A stretch of 64,000 nucleotides of DNA from Bradyrhizobium ivorense. GTDB taxonomy: Bacteria > Pseudomonadota > Alphaproteobacteria > Rhizobiales > Xanthobacteraceae. Numbering within the stretch: position 1 is the first letter of the stretch; each line of letters starts with the position of its first letter. Of the stretch, positions 18,822-29,556 are shown piece after piece. The DNA is taken from the NCBI RefSeq assembly GCF_900696085.1, contig NZ_CAADFC020000004.1:372001-436000 (forward strand), in the 5' to 3' direction. The notes beneath the pieces are model-generated. The model was not told the DNA's origin. It made no database searches and saw nothing but the letters and a program-made list of their open reading frames with translations. Position numbers and translations under genes: made by a program.

Positions 18822-19886
18822 CTAAATCTCGAACACCTGGCCGGGCTTCAGCGTCTGAAATTTCTCCCGCGGCACTTTTGCCGCGTCCAGCGCTTCGCCG
18901 AGCGCGATCACCGGCGCGTCGATCGCTTCGTCGGTCAATTGAAACGTGCCGTGGTGATGCGCCAGCGCCTGCGCGGCGCCGCAATCGGCCAGCGCTTTCA
19001 CCGCGTCTTCCGGGTTCATGTGCTGGTCGCGCATGAACCAGCGCGGCTCGTAGGCGCCGATCGGCAGGATCGCGAGCCGTAGCGGGCCGTGCGCTTCGGC
19101 GACGCGGCGGAAATGCACGCCGCTGCCGTAGCCGGAATCGCAGACGATGTAGAGCTTGCCGGCGGGCGTCTCCAGCACGAAGCTCGCCCACAGCGCCTTG
19201 TTGCGGTCGAACAGCCCGCGTGCCGACCAGTGCCGCGTCGGCACCAGCGTCACGGCGAGCCCATTGCCGAGCTCGACGCGCTGATGCCAGTCGAACGCCT
19301 CGGCTTTGATCGCTTCATCCGACGCGCGCATGGTCACGTCATTGCCAAGCGGCGTGACCACGCGCGGCGCGAACTTTGCGGCGAGCCGCGACAATGTCGC
19401 GACGTCGAGATGATCGTAATGGCCGTGCGACACCAGCACGACGTCGATCTCGGGCAGCCTCTCAAAGGCGATGCCGGGATCATTGTGCCGCTTCGGCCCG
19501 GCAAAGCTGAACGGCGAGGCGCGCATCGACCAGACGGGATCGACGAGGATGTTGAGGCCTGCGGTCTGGATCAGCCAGCTCGCATGGCCGACGAAGGAGA
19601 AACGCACTTTTGCGCCCTCGACCCGCGGCGGCGGCGTATCGGCATAGGGGCTCGGGACCCAGTCCGGCCAGACCGATCGCGCACCGCGGCCTCCGAACTG
19701 CCAGCGCAGCACTTCGCCCAGCGACTTCGGCGGCGATCCGTCCGGATCAAAGAAGTGCAGGCCGTCGAAATGATCGGAGACGGGGCCGTCGTAGGTTTTC
19801 ATGGTGGACATCCAGATCGAGGGCACGCCGATCGCCGCGGCGGCTCCGGTCAAGGCTGCAAGGACACGGCGGCGGGTGATGGACAA
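18822..19886 (-). CDS. MBL-fold hydrolase, NAPE-PLD/UlaG-like, exported
   Basis: 354 residues. The N-terminus has a twin-arginine stretch (TRRRVLAAL) plus hydrophobic segment, suggesting Tat export or a membrane anchor. The metallo-beta-lactamase fold shows FSFVGHASWLIQ, LVDPVWS, SHGHYDHLD (metal ligands), PTRHWSARGLFDRN and CDSGYG. The WSxRG and GAYEPRWFM blocks resemble the N-acylphosphatidylethanolamine phospholipase D/RomA group; the substrate is probably a phospholipid or phosphodiester. It ends 7 bp from the family D palindrome. The 449 bp upstream hold a candidate promoter and a repeat belonging to ffh. Confidence 0.85.
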   Translation of the reverse strand: MSITRRRVLAALTGAAAAIGVPSIWMSTMKTYDGPVSDHFDGLHFFDPDGSPPKSLGEVLRWQFGGRGARSVWPDWVPSPYADTPPPRVEGAKVRFSFVGHASWLIQTAGLNILVDPVWSMRASPFSFAGPKRHNDPGIAFERLPEIDVVLVSHGHYDHLDVATLSRLAAKFAPRVVTPLGNDVTMRASDEAIKAEAFDWHQRVELGNGLAVTLVPTRHWSARGLFDRNKALWASFVLETPAGKLYIVCDSGYGSGVHFRRVAEAHGPLRLAILPIGAYEPRWFMRDQHMNPEDAVKALADCGAAQALAHHHGTFQLTDEAIDAPVIALGEALDAAKVPREKFQTLKPGQVFEI

Positions 19887-20013
19887 GCGGGTTCCGGAAT
19901 GGCGACGGCTCGATCTATATGGGTGGCTACGGCAGATTCGGAACTGATATGATAAAATGGCGTCATTTCAGAGCCTTATCGATCTCGCTGGGTAGGCGGC
20001 CGGCAAACTTTCC

Positions 20014-20042
20014 TTGACTTTCCGCGCCCGGCAGCGTTTAAC
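20014..20042 (+). promoter_or_regulatory. Candidate sigma-70-type promoter of ffh
   Basis: TTGACT, 17 bp, TTTAAC. The start would fall near 20050, giving a leader of about 285 nt that contains the repeat at 20156-20326. Pattern match only. Confidence 0.4.
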
Positions 20043-20155
20043 GCCGCCACTTTCTCGGAAAGATCCGTCTTTTCGACCCGCCGACCGGTCCTGGAGGCCG
20101 GAGGCCAACGCCCGACAGCGCGATGCGCCCTCGGGCGCGAAAGTGTTTGAACCCA

Positions 20156-20326
20156 CTTCTCCCTCGCCCCGCTCTTGCGGGGTCGAGACGAGCGAAAGCT
20201 CGCTCTTAGAGGGTCGGGGTGCGGGGCTGTCTCCGCGCGCAGTGCGCTTAGATAGTCCTGTACCCCCTCACCCGCCGCGCAAGTGCGCGGCGACCTCTCC
20301 CCGCAGGCGGGGAGAGGTAAAAAAGG
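20156..20326. repeat. Compound palindromic repeat in the ffh leader
   Basis: Several nested hairpins: CGCCCCGCTCTTGCGGGGTCG-like left end, GAGCGAAAGCTCGCTC, the CCGCGCAAGTGCGCGG stem and a right end CTCTCCCCGCAGGCGGGGAG. It resembles the family B and C elements in base pattern but is not a close copy. It ends 9 bp before the ffh start codon. The rest of 19887-20155 holds only the candidate promoter. Confidence 0.7.
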
Positions 20327-20335
20327 ACAACGGCA

Positions 20336-21883
20336 TTGTTCGACAATCTGTCGGAACGGCTTGGTGGCATTCTCGATCGTCTGACGGGGCGCGGTGCGCT
20401 GACCGAAAAGGACGTCGATGCCGCGATGCGCGAGGTGCGCCGCGCGCTGCTCGAGGCCGACGTCGCGCTCGAAGTGGTCCGCAGCTTCACCGAGCGGGTC
20501 CGCGAGCAGGCGATCGGCGCCACCGTCGTCAAATCCGTGACGCCCGGCCAGATGGTGGTGAAGATCGTCCATGACGAGCTCGTCGCCACGCTCGGCTCCG
20601 ACGGCCAGACCATCGACATCAATTCCGTGCCCCCGGTGCCGATCATGATGGTCGGTCTGCAGGGCTCCGGCAAAACCACCACCACCGCAAAGCTCGCGCG
20701 CCGCATGGTCCAGCGCGACAAGCGCAAGGTGCTGATGGCCTCGCTCGACGTCTACCGCCCGGCGGCGATGGAGCAGCTCGCGGTGCTCGGCCGCGACCTC
20801 GACATCCCGACCTTGCCGATCGTCGCCGGCCAGATGCCGCCGCAGATCGCGAGGCGCGCGCTCGAAGCCGGCAAGCTCGGCGGCTACGACGTCGTGCTGC
20901 TCGACACCGCCGGCCGCACCACGCTCGACGAAGAGATGATGAAGGAGGCGGCCGAGATCAAGGCCGCCGCCAATCCGCATGAAGTGCTGCTGGTCGCGGA
21001 CAGCCTCACCGGCCAGGACGCGGTCAACCTCGCGCGCTCGTTCGACCAGCGCGTCGGCCTCACCGGCATCGTGCTCACGCGTGTGGACGGCGACGGCCGC
21101 GGCGGCGCCGCGCTGTCGATGCGCGCGGTCACCGGCAAGCCGATCAAGCTGATCGGCACCGGCGAAAAGACCGATGCGCTGGAAGATTTTCATCCGAGCC
21201 GGATCGCCGGCCGCATCCTCGGCATGGGCGACGTGGTCTCGCTGGTCGAGAAGGCCGCGGCCAACATCGACGCCGAGAAGGCCGCGCGCACCGCCGAGCG
21301 CATGCGCAAGGGTCAGTTCGATCTCAACGACATGCGCGAGCAACTGCAGCAGATGGCGAACATGGGCGGCATCGGCGGCCTGATGGGCATGATGCCCGGC
21401 ATCGCCAAGATGAAGAACCAGATCGCCGCCGCAGGGATCGACGACAAGATCATCAAGCGCCAGGTCGCGATCATCGATTCGATGACGCGGCAGGAGCGCA
21501 AGAACCCGGACATTCTGAAAGCGAGCCGCAAGAAGCGCATCGCGGCCGGTGCCGGCCAGAATGTCGAGCAGGTCAACAAGCTCCTGAAGATGCACCGGAA
21601 CATGGCCGACATGATGAAGGCCATGGGAAGCGGCAAGCGCGGCCCGCTCGCCGGCATCGCGCAGGCGATGGGCTTTGGCGGCGGTGCCAAGCCGCCGTCG
21701 GCGGAGGAGATGAAGGCGCTGGCCGAGAAGATGCAGGGCGGCGCCGGCGGCGGCTTGCCGAACCTGCCGAAGGACATGCCGCTCGGTCTGCGCGGCGGTC
21801 TACCGAATGTGCCGGGGCTCACCGGCCTCAGCGGCAAGCCGACGCTGCCGGGTCTCGGCGGCTTCCCGGGCAAGAAGAAATGA
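20336..21883 (+). CDS. ffh: Signal recognition particle protein Ffh
   Basis: 515-residue SRP54 homologue that binds signal sequences and 4.5S RNA. The N domain (FDNLSERLGGILDRLTGRGAL) leads into a G domain with P-loop GLQGSGKTTTTAK (about residues 106-118), DVYRPAAM, DTAGRT and TRVDGDGRGGAA. The methionine-rich M domain begins near 320, with MREQLQQMANMG, and ends in a long Gly/Pro/Met-rich tail. The start is TTG at 20336 with AAGGA upstream; no closer ATG keeps the N domain. It opens the SRP/ribosome cluster with rpsP and rimM. Confidence 0.96.
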   Translation: MFDNLSERLGGILDRLTGRGALTEKDVDAAMREVRRALLEADVALEVVRSFTERVREQAIGATVVKSVTPGQMVVKIVHDELVATLGSDGQTIDINSVPPVPIMMVGLQGSGKTTTTAKLARRMVQRDKRKVLMASLDVYRPAAMEQLAVLGRDLDIPTLPIVAGQMPPQIARRALEAGKLGGYDVVLLDTAGRTTLDEEMMKEAAEIKAAANPHEVLLVADSLTGQDAVNLARSFDQRVGLTGIVLTRVDGDGRGGAALSMRAVTGKPIKLIGTGEKTDALEDFHPSRIAGRILGMGDVVSLVEKAAANIDAEKAARTAERMRKGQFDLNDMREQLQQMANMGGIGGLMGMMPGIAKMKNQIAAAGIDDKIIKRQVAIIDSMTRQERKNPDILKASRKKRIAAGAGQNVEQVNKLLKMHRNMADMMKAMGSGKRGPLAGIAQAMGFGGGAKPPSAEEMKALAEKMQGGAGGGLPNLPKDMPLGLRGGLPNVPGLTGLSGKPTLPGLGGFPGKKK

Positions 21884-21890
21884 GGAATTC

Positions 21891-21921
21891 GTCGCGACGG
21901 CTCGAATACGAGCGGCGCGAC
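21891..21921 (+). other. Hairpin between ffh and rpsP
   Basis: GTCGCG-ACG-GCTCG-AATA-CGAGC-GG-CGCGAC folds into an interrupted 11-bp stem, 48 bp before the rpsP start. There is no T-run, so it is more likely a processing or stability element than a terminator. Confidence 0.45.
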
Positions 21922-21968
21922 GCGGAATACCAATCAACCGAACACATCGTATTTTGAAGGAGAACTGA

Positions 21969-22301
21969 ATGTCCGTTGTTATCCGCCTTGCTCGTGCCGG
22001 CACCAAGAAGCGTCCGGTCTATCACGTCGTCGTCGCCGACTCGCGCTTTCCGCGCGATGGCCGCTTCATCGAGCGGCTCGGCCACTTCAACCCGCTGCTG
22101 CCGAAGGACAACGAGGCGCGGCTGAAGCTCGACATGGAGAAGGTGAAGGCCTGGCTCGCCAAGGGCGCGCAGCCGTCGGACCGCGTGACCCGCTTCCTCG
22201 ACGCCGCCGGCGTCAAGAAGCGCACCCCGCGCAACAACCCCGAGAAGGCCGTGCCGCGCAAGGAGCGCAAGGCGCAGGCCGAAGCCGCCGCCAAGGCGTA
22301 A
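21969..22301 (+). CDS. rpsP: 30S ribosomal protein S16
   Basis: 110 residues beginning [25 protein letters not shown], the hallmark S16 N-terminus, with the [16 protein letters not shown] block. The C-terminus is Lys/Ala-rich, as usual in Rhizobiales. It binds 16S rRNA helices in early 30S assembly. A very strong ribosome site (GAAGGAGAACTG) precedes ATG. It lies 86 bp after ffh, and rimM follows 14 bp later. Confidence 0.98.
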   Translation: MSVVIRLARAGTKKRPVYHVVVADSRFPRDGRFIERLGHFNPLLPKDNEARLKLDMEKVKAWLAKGAQPSDRVTRFLDAAGVKKRTPRNNPEKAVPRKERKAQAEAAAKA

Positions 22302-22315
22302 GCTGAACGGCGACC

Positions 22316-22837
22316 GTGGCTGCACCGGTCTGTGTCGCCCGTATCGGCGCTGCGCATGGCGTGCGCGGCGCCGTCAGGCTTTGGACGTTTACCGAAGACC
22401 CGCTGGCCGTGAAGGATTACGGCCCGCTGATGACCAAGGACGGCAAGCGCCAGTTCGAGGTCACGCATGTCCGCGAGGCCAAGGACCATCTGGTGGCGAC
22501 GCTGAAGGGCGTCGCCACGCGCGATGACGCCGAACGGCTCAACGGCCTCGAATTGTACATCCCGCGCGAGCGGCTGCCGGAGACCGACGACGGCGAATAT
22601 TACCACGCCGACCTGATCGGCCTCGCCGCGGTGACGACGGCAGAGCAGCCGCTCGGCAAGGTGATCGCGATCCACAATTTCGGCGCCGGCGACATCATCG
22701 AGATCGCCCCGCCGCAGGGCGCGACGATGCTGCTGCCGTTCACCAACGCCGTGGTGCCGACCGTTGATGTTGCCGGCGGCCGCGTGGTGATCGACCTGCC
22801 GCAGGAGATCGAGGGCGACGATCCGTCGGCGGCGTGA
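22316..22837 (+). CDS. rimM: Ribosome maturation factor RimM
   Basis: 173 residues with the RimM N-domain ([28 protein letters not shown]) and PRC-barrel ([13 protein letters not shown], then [10 protein letters not shown] and [13 protein letters not shown]). It acts with S16/S19 in 30S head maturation. The start is GTG at 22316, 14 bp after rpsP. In most relatives trmD follows directly; here three unrelated genes intervene before trmD at 26456. The stop is 15 bp from the convergent LysR gene. Confidence 0.96.
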   Translation: MAAPVCVARIGAAHGVRGAVRLWTFTEDPLAVKDYGPLMTKDGKRQFEVTHVREAKDHLVATLKGVATRDDAERLNGLELYIPRERLPETDDGEYYHADLIGLAAVTTAEQPLGKVIAIHNFGAGDIIEIAPPQGATMLLPFTNAVVPTVDVAGGRVVIDLPQEIEGDDPSAA

Positions 22838-22852
22838 TCGAGAGATCGCGCG

Positions 22853-23764
22853 TCACCCCGTCTTCCGGCCCTGCTGCTCCAGCCAATCGCAAAACACCGC
22901 GCTGTGCGGATCGTTGCTGCGGCCGGCAGGGAAATAGGCGAAATAGCTTCGCGCCGGCAGGCTGATGTCCGGAAACGGCGTCACCAAGCGCCCAGCGGCG
23001 AGATCGTCCGCGATCAGCGCCGTCGGCCCCATCGCAACACCGAGGCCATCGAGCGCGGCCTGGATCGTCAGATAGAAATGGTCGAAGCTCAGCGAGGCCG
23101 CCGGCTCCAGCGCGGAATGCCCGGCCTCGGTGAGCCAGTCGCGCCACAGCCGCGGCATCGACGTGACATGCAGCAGCGTATGCCGCGACAGGTCGGTGAT
23201 CTCATTCACCGGCAATTGCGCTGATAGCGACGGACTGCACACCGGCAGCCGTCGCTCGGATACGAGAAAGCGCGACGAGAAGCCGTGAAAGGTGTCCGGT
23301 CCACCGCGGATCACCACGTCGAACTTGTCAGGCAATGCATCGACGGGATCGTTCGACGTGCTCAGACGAACCTCGATATCCGGATGCTCGGCGCGAAACC
23401 GGCTCATCCGCGGCAACAACCAGCGCAGGCTGAATGTCGCGAGCGCATTGACGCGCAGCACCGCGACGGCCGCATCGCCGCGCCGCTCGCGATGCTGCTG
23501 CACGGCGGCCGAAATCCGGTCGAGCGCAGGAGCGAACTCGGCGAGCAGCGCCGCGCCCGCCGGCGTCAGCACGACGCGGCGGACCGATCGCCGAAACAGC
23601 GCCGGCGCGCCCAGCCATTCCTCGAGCAGGCGGATCTGCTGGCTGACGGCGCCATGGGTGACGCTGAGCTCGCTGGCCGCTTCCTTGAAGCTGCCGAGCC
23701 GAGCCGCGGCCTCGAACGCACGAACCGCATTGAGCGGCGGCAGGCTTCGACGTGGGACGAACAT
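22853..23764 (-). CDS. LysR-type transcriptional regulator, GcvA-like
   Basis: 303 residues. The winged helix-turn-helix (about residues 9-68) shows PPLNAVRAFEAAARLGSFKEAA and HGAVSQQIRLLEEWLG. The effector domain has the GcvA-group features FSLRWLLPRMSRFRAEHPDIEVRL and DVVIRGG. It is divergent from the MFS exporter gene with 173 bp between, the classic layout for autoregulation plus control of the exporter; AT-rich stretches there (for instance AATCTTTAGATT near 23908) are possible operator sites. It is part of a three-gene block inserted between rimM and trmD. Confidence 0.9.
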   Translation of the reverse strand: MFVPRRSLPPLNAVRAFEAAARLGSFKEAASELSVTHGAVSQQIRLLEEWLGAPALFRRSVRRVVLTPAGAALLAEFAPALDRISAAVQQHRERRGDAAVAVLRVNALATFSLRWLLPRMSRFRAEHPDIEVRLSTSNDPVDALPDKFDVVIRGGPDTFHGFSSRFLVSERRLPVCSPSLSAQLPVNEITDLSRHTLLHVTSMPRLWRDWLTEAGHSALEPAASLSFDHFYLTIQAALDGLGVAMGPTALIADDLAAGRLVTPFPDISLPARSYFAYFPAGRSNDPHSAVFCDWLEQQGRKTG

Positions 23765-23937
23765 GATCCCCTCAATGCAAGATTTTCTAACTCATGATCC
23801 AATTATTACTGATTTGTGACAAGAGGCGGACGGGCGCATACTGCACCACAAGGCACGTCGTTTGCTTGATTTTCTGAGGCTCCAACCCCGATGACCCGCC
23901 GTCCAATCTTTAGATTTTCTTCCATCGGCTGGCTGCA

Positions 23938-25140
23938 ATGAGCGTATCCGTCGGGGTCGAAACATCCCGTCCCGAACGCGCCCGCGCGACGCGGACGCTG
24001 ACGGTGACCGGGCTCAATCATGCCCTGCATGATGGCTACACCGACCTGATCTACGTGCTGCTGCCGGTCTGGCAGGCGGAATTCGGGCTCAGCTACGGGC
24101 TGCTCGCGCTGCTGCGCGGGCTCTACGCGGGTGCGATGGCCGGACTGCAAATCCCGGTCGGTCGGGTCGCCGAACGGATCGACGGCAAGATCATTCTGAT
24201 CGCAGGCACGGCGCTCGCTGCGCTCGGCTATGTATTGGCGGGACTGTCCGGCGGCATCGTCGGGCTTGGCCTCGCGCTCGCGCTCTCCGGCGCGGGATCG
24301 AGCACGCAGCATCCGATCGCATCGGCCGCGGTATCGCGCGCCTACGGCACCGCCGCGCGCGGACCGCTCGGCATCTACAATTTCACCGGCGATCTCGGCA
24401 AGGCCGCAATCCCCGCGCTGACCTCGATCCTGCTTGTGATCATGTCGTGGCGCCACACTCTGCTCGTGCTCGCCTTCATGGGCCTGCTGGTTGCGGTCTG
24501 CATCGCACTGTGGATGCCCTCGATCGGCAAGGGAGCGGAGCGCAAGACGACCGCCGCAGCGCGCCACGACAACGTCAACCGAGGCGGCTTTCCCTGGCTG
24601 CTCGCGATCGGAATTCTCGATACCGCGGTCCGGATGGGCTTCCTCACGTTCCTGCCGTTCCTGTTGCTCGACAAGGGCGGATCGCTTCCGATCAACGGCC
24701 TTGCGCTGGCGCTGGTCTTTATCGGCGGCGCCGCGGGCAAATTCACCTGCGGATGGCTCGGCGAACGGGTCGGCACGCTGCGCACCGTGCTGCTCACCGA
24801 GGGCGGCACAGCGGCCTTGATCGTTGCAGTGCTGGCATTGCCGCTGGTGCCCGCCATCGTGCTGCTGCCGCTGCTCGGCGTGATGCTCAACGGCACATCC
24901 TCGGTGCTCTATGGCACCGTGCCGGAGCTGACGCCGCCGCACCGCACCGAGCGCGCCTTCGCCCTGTTCTACACGGGGACGATCGGATCGGGTGCGGTCG
25001 CGCCGGTGCTCTACGGCGTGCTTGGTGACGCACTCGGCCCTGTTCTCGCGACCGTCGCCACCGCGATCACGGCACTGGTGATCTGTCCGCTCGCGGTCGC
25101 ACTGGCGCGGCATCTTCGCGACGATTCAACGACGGCGTGA
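23938..25140 (+). CDS. MFS transporter, fosmidomycin-resistance (Fsr)-like
   Basis: 400 residues with 12 predicted membrane spans. The N-terminus NHALHDGYTDLIYVLLPVWQAEFGLSY is characteristic of the Fsr-like branch of MFS drug exporters. The loop GRVAERIDGK and the second-half GWLGERVGTLR are the MFS motif A pair. It is likely a proton-driven efflux pump; the substrate is unknown. The divergent LysR gene probably regulates it. Its 3' side carries a family A repeat plus half of a family D repeat before the oxidoreductase gene. Confidence 0.88.
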   Translation: MSVSVGVETSRPERARATRTLTVTGLNHALHDGYTDLIYVLLPVWQAEFGLSYGLLALLRGLYAGAMAGLQIPVGRVAERIDGKIILIAGTALAALGYVLAGLSGGIVGLGLALALSGAGSSTQHPIASAAVSRAYGTAARGPLGIYNFTGDLGKAAIPALTSILLVIMSWRHTLLVLAFMGLLVAVCIALWMPSIGKGAERKTTAAARHDNVNRGGFPWLLAIGILDTAVRMGFLTFLPFLLLDKGGSLPINGLALALVFIGGAAGKFTCGWLGERVGTLRTVLLTEGGTAALIVAVLALPLVPAIVLLPLLGVMLNGTSSVLYGTVPELTPPHRTERAFALFYTGTIGSGAVAPVLYGVLGDALGPVLATVATAITALVICPLAVALARHLRDDSTTA

Positions 25141-25170
25141 CGCATAACGAGACCGGGCTCTTAGCCCGTC

Positions 25171-25300
25171 TTCCCCTTCCCCCTGAAAGGGGGAAGGTCG
25201 GGATGGGGGTCAGCCGCGAGCGACGCTGCAAGCTGACAGAGCTGATCCCCACCCGCTTTGCTCTTGCGAGCAAAGCGACCTCCCCTTTTCAAGGGGAGGT
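25171..25300 (+). repeat. Intergenic repeat family A, copy 2
   Basis: 130 bp, from TTCCCCTTCCCCCTGAAAGG to CTTTTCAAGGGGAGG, nearly identical to copies 1 and 4. It starts 31 bp after the MFS stop. Confidence 0.88.
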
Positions 25301-25302
25301 TG

Positions 25303-25335
25303 GAGCCGGATTGCGCTCCGCTCCATCCGGTCTAC
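25303..25335. repeat. Repeat family D, right half only
   Basis: GCCGGATTGCGCTCCGCTCC followed by ATCCGGTCTAC. It is the right arm of a family D palindrome, directly abutting family A copy 2; the left arm is missing. Confidence 0.6.
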
Positions 25336-25362
25336 TTAAGTAATGTCTCACGGAGCATCCCA

Positions 25363-26445
25363 ATGACAAGCACCCACAAGGCCTGGCGGCTGCACGCCTA
25401 CAATGATCTGCGTTTCGACGATGTCGCGACGCCAACGCCCGCGCCCGATGGCGTCGTGGTCCGGATCGAGGCCGGCATGGTGCTGTCCTATACCAACAGG
25501 CTGCTGTCGGGCGCATTGCCCTACAGCCTGCCGCCGATGCCGTTCGTGCCCGGCACCAACGCGATCGCGCGCGTTATCGCTACCGGCGAGAACGTCACGC
25601 ATGTTCGTGAGGGCGACCGCGTGTTCCTGAGCCCGCATCTGCGCGGCGACGTGCCGGATCGCGATCCGCCGCAAATCCTGATCGGCCTCACCGCTACGGT
25701 GACCACACCGGAGGCGTTCGCCCTGCAGGCGCGCTGGCGCGACGGCGTATTCGCTGAGATCGCGCACTGGCCGGCCGCCTGCGTCACCCAACTTGCCAAT
25801 CTCGACGACAAGCCGGCCGCCGAGCTGATCGGATTGGCAAAGCTGATCGTGCCGTTCGGCGGGCTGCAGCGCGCCGGCCTGCGCGGCGGCCAGACCATCA
25901 TCGTCAACGGCGCCACCGGCTATTTCGGCTCGGGCGGCGTGATGCTCGCGGTCGCGATGGGCGCCGGCCGTGTCGTCGCCGTCGGACGCAAAGAGGCCGC
26001 GCTCGCGCAGATGCGCGACGCGTTCGGTCCGCGCGTCATTCCGGCCGTCGTCACCGGCGATGCGGCAAGCGACCTGCCGATCATCCGCCGCGCGGCCGGC
26101 GGCACCGCCGACGTCGCGCTCGATCTGCTCGGCGCCGCCAAGAGCACCTCGACCACGCTGTCGTCGTTGCGCGCGCTGCGGCGGGGCGGACGAATGGTGC
26201 TGATGGGCAGCGCCGAGGTGCCGCTCGAGCTCTCGTTCCGCGAGATGCTCGCCAACGACTGGGAGGTGGTCGGCCAATTCATGTATGACCGCACGGCGCC
26301 GGGCCAGCTCGCGGCGCTGGCCGCCGAAGGCCTGCTGGACCTCGCCAGGATCAACGTTGCGACCTTCAAGCTTGCCGACTTCCGCCGCGCCGTTGAGGCC
26401 GCCGCGATGATGCAAAGCCTCGACCTCACGGCCGTGGTGCCGTAA
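25363..26445 (+). CDS. Zinc-type alcohol dehydrogenase-like (MDR) oxidoreductase
   Basis: 360 residues of the medium-chain dehydrogenase/reductase superfamily. The GroES-like N-domain (to about residue 125) includes [22 protein letters not shown]. The Rossmann domain shows [31 protein letters not shown], with a modified GxGxxG-type loop. The usual catalytic GHE zinc-site cysteine is not evident, so it is probably a zinc-independent, quinone oxidoreductase-like enzyme. The substrate is unknown. The ATG at 25363 has GGAG upstream. It lies 10 bp before trmD and may now share its transcript. Confidence 0.82.
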   Translation: MTSTHKAWRLHAYNDLRFDDVATPTPAPDGVVVRIEAGMVLSYTNRLLSGALPYSLPPMPFVPGTNAIARVIATGENVTHVREGDRVFLSPHLRGDVPDRDPPQILIGLTATVTTPEAFALQARWRDGVFAEIAHWPAACVTQLANLDDKPAAELIGLAKLIVPFGGLQRAGLRGGQTIIVNGATGYFGSGGVMLAVAMGAGRVVAVGRKEAALAQMRDAFGPRVIPAVVTGDAASDLPIIRRAAGGTADVALDLLGAAKSTSTTLSSLRALRRGGRMVLMGSAEVPLELSFREMLANDWEVVGQFMYDRTAPGQLAALAAEGLLDLARINVATFKLADFRRAVEAAAMMQSLDLTAVVP

Positions 26446-26455
26446 CCAGAACGCC

Positions 26456-27190
26456 ATGACCTCCCAACCCACACCTTGGCGCGCGACCGTGCTGACGCTG
26501 TTTCCGGACATGTTTCCGGGACCGCTCGGCGTGAGCCTGGCCGGCAAGGCCTTGGCCGCCGGCTTGTGGGCGCTGGAGGCGCGCGACATCAGGGCGTCTG
26601 CCACCGACAAGCACCGCAGCGTCGACGACACGCCGGCCGGCGGCGGCCCGGGCATGGTGCTGCGCGCCGACGTGCTGGCCGCCGCGATCGACGCCGCTGA
26701 TATCGTCCCGAACCGCCCGCGCCTCTTGATGAGCCCGCGGGGTCGGCCATTGACCCAGGCGGAGGTGGTGGGGCTCGCGGCAGGGCCCGGTCCCCTGATC
26801 GTTTGCGGCCGTTTCGAGGGCATCGACCAGCGGGTGATCGAGGCCCGTGGGCTGGAGGAGGTCTCGATCGGCGACTATGTGCTGTCCGGGGGCGAAATCG
26901 CCGCGATGGTCCTGATTGACGCCTGCGTCCGCCTGCTGCGCGGGGTGATGGGCAAGCAGGCCTCGGGAACCGAGGAAAGTTTTTCCGAAGGACTACTGGA
27001 ATACCCCCAGTACACCCGCCCGCAGGAGTTCGAGGGCCGGCAAATCCCGGAAATCCTGATTTCCGGCGACCACGCCAAGGTCGCGGCCTGGCGGCAGGCC
27101 CAATCCGAGGCCCTGACCCAGGCGAGGCGGCCCGATCTCTGGTCGCAAAAAGCCCTCCGGCGAGGGACAAAAAACACGACAGACGGGTGA
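26456..27190 (+). CDS. trmD: tRNA (guanine-N1)-methyltransferase TrmD
   Basis: 244-residue SPOUT enzyme making m1G37 in tRNA. The trefoil-knot region is clear: [37 protein letters not shown] and the SAM-binding [19 protein letters not shown]. The C-terminal [19 protein letters not shown] block is conserved. It belongs to the rpsP-rimM-trmD-rplS ribosomal cluster, here displaced from rimM by about 3.6 kb. rplS follows 110 bp downstream. Confidence 0.96.
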   Translation: MTSQPTPWRATVLTLFPDMFPGPLGVSLAGKALAAGLWALEARDIRASATDKHRSVDDTPAGGGPGMVLRADVLAAAIDAADIVPNRPRLLMSPRGRPLTQAEVVGLAAGPGPLIVCGRFEGIDQRVIEARGLEEVSIGDYVLSGGEIAAMVLIDACVRLLRGVMGKQASGTEESFSEGLLEYPQYTRPQEFEGRQIPEILISGDHAKVAAWRQAQSEALTQARRPDLWSQKALRRGTKNTTDG

Positions 27191-27300
27191 CAAACCCCGC
27201 GCTTTGCCTTATAGCAGCGCCCAAATCCGCACACGCGCAGGATAGAAGGACGTTTGCGCAGCCCGCCAAAGGCTGGGCGCGCCGCCGATGGAGATTTCAC

Positions 27301-27681
27301 ATGAACCTGATTCAGCAGCTCGAAAAAGAGCAGTTCGACAAGCTCGCCGCCACCAAGGAAATCCCGGAATTCGCGCCCGGCGACACCGTCATCGTCAACG
27401 TGAAGGTGGTCGAAGGCGAGCGCACCCGCGTGCAGGCCTATGAAGGCGTCTGCATCGGCCGCTCCGGCCACGGCCTCAACGAGAGCTTCACGGTGCGCAA
27501 GATCTCCTACGGCGAAGGCGTCGAGCGCGTCTTCCCGGTGATGTCGCCGATGATCGATTCGATCAAGGTGGTGCGTCGTGGCAAGGTCCGTCGCGCCAAG
27601 CTCTATTACCTGCGCAACCTGCGCGGCAAGTCGGCCCGCATCGTCGAGAAGCAGGACCGCCAGACCGCCGTCGGCGAGTAA
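27301..27681 (+). CDS. rplS: 50S ribosomal protein L19
   Basis: 126 residues, starting [24 protein letters not shown] and containing [41 protein letters not shown] and [14 protein letters not shown], the diagnostic L19 blocks. It sits at the 30S-50S interface. The ATG at 27301 gives the normal protein; the longer frame upstream is not conserved. A strong terminator ends the cluster 28 bp after the stop. Confidence 0.98.
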   Translation: MNLIQQLEKEQFDKLAATKEIPEFAPGDTVIVNVKVVEGERTRVQAYEGVCIGRSGHGLNESFTVRKISYGEGVERVFPVMSPMIDSIKVVRRGKVRRAKLYYLRNLRGKSARIVEKQDRQTAVGE

Positions 27682-27708
27682 TTCGTTCCTTCCTTCGGGA
27701 TGTGACCG

Positions 27709-27738
27709 AAAGCGCGGGGCCTGCCCCGCGCTTTTTTG
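27709..27738 (+). terminator. Rho-independent terminator after rplS
   Basis: 9-bp perfect GC stem (AGCGCGGGG / CCCCGCGCT) with a 4-nt loop, then TTTTTT. It closes the trmD-rplS end of the ribosomal cluster. Confidence 0.9.
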
Positions 27739-27811
27739 TTGCGGCATACCTATCTAGGGTGCAGCCCCGCGCATCGATTGATTGTCGCGGACGCGAGCCC
27801 TGTGTTAGAAA

Positions 27812-27828
27812 TTTAGAATGGTTCCGGA
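27812..27828 (+). promoter_or_regulatory. Candidate Irr iron control element upstream of leuC
   Basis: TTTAGAA-TGG-TTCCGGA has a perfect left half-site and 11 of 14 matches to the ICE consensus. It lies 194-210 bp upstream of leuC, in the 283-bp gap after the rplS terminator. The rest of that gap shows only a weak 41-codon frame (27818-27943) that I do not accept. Confidence 0.35.
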
Positions 27829-28021
27829 TCAAGCCAACCAGCCCTGTCAGCGCGTCGTGATCGACGATCGCTCGCGGCTGCCCGGCCGGTTCTTCGGGCG
27901 CTTTGCGACGTCGGCGACGTCGGAGCTTAGGCGCGCAGCATAACGCTGCCTGGACGCTCTCGCCTGCGCGCCGACCGGCGCTGAACCTGCTCACACTGAA
28001 TTTCTTCTGGAGCTCAAGCTC

Positions 28022-29428
<1,407 letters not shown>

Positions 29429-29556
29429 GCGCGCGTCCACTTCGCGCGAAAACGCGACGGTTCTTGTCTCAAGCTCGAACCGTTGCGGAAACGGCCCGTT
29501 AACGGCCGGCACGCACACTGGCCCCCGGCGAAGACAGTCTTCGTGGGGAGCCGGAC

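Noticed and set aside
27818..27943. 41-codon frame upstream of leuC
   Set aside because: No ribosome site, no leucine codon run to suggest an attenuator peptide, and it overlaps the ICE-like box.
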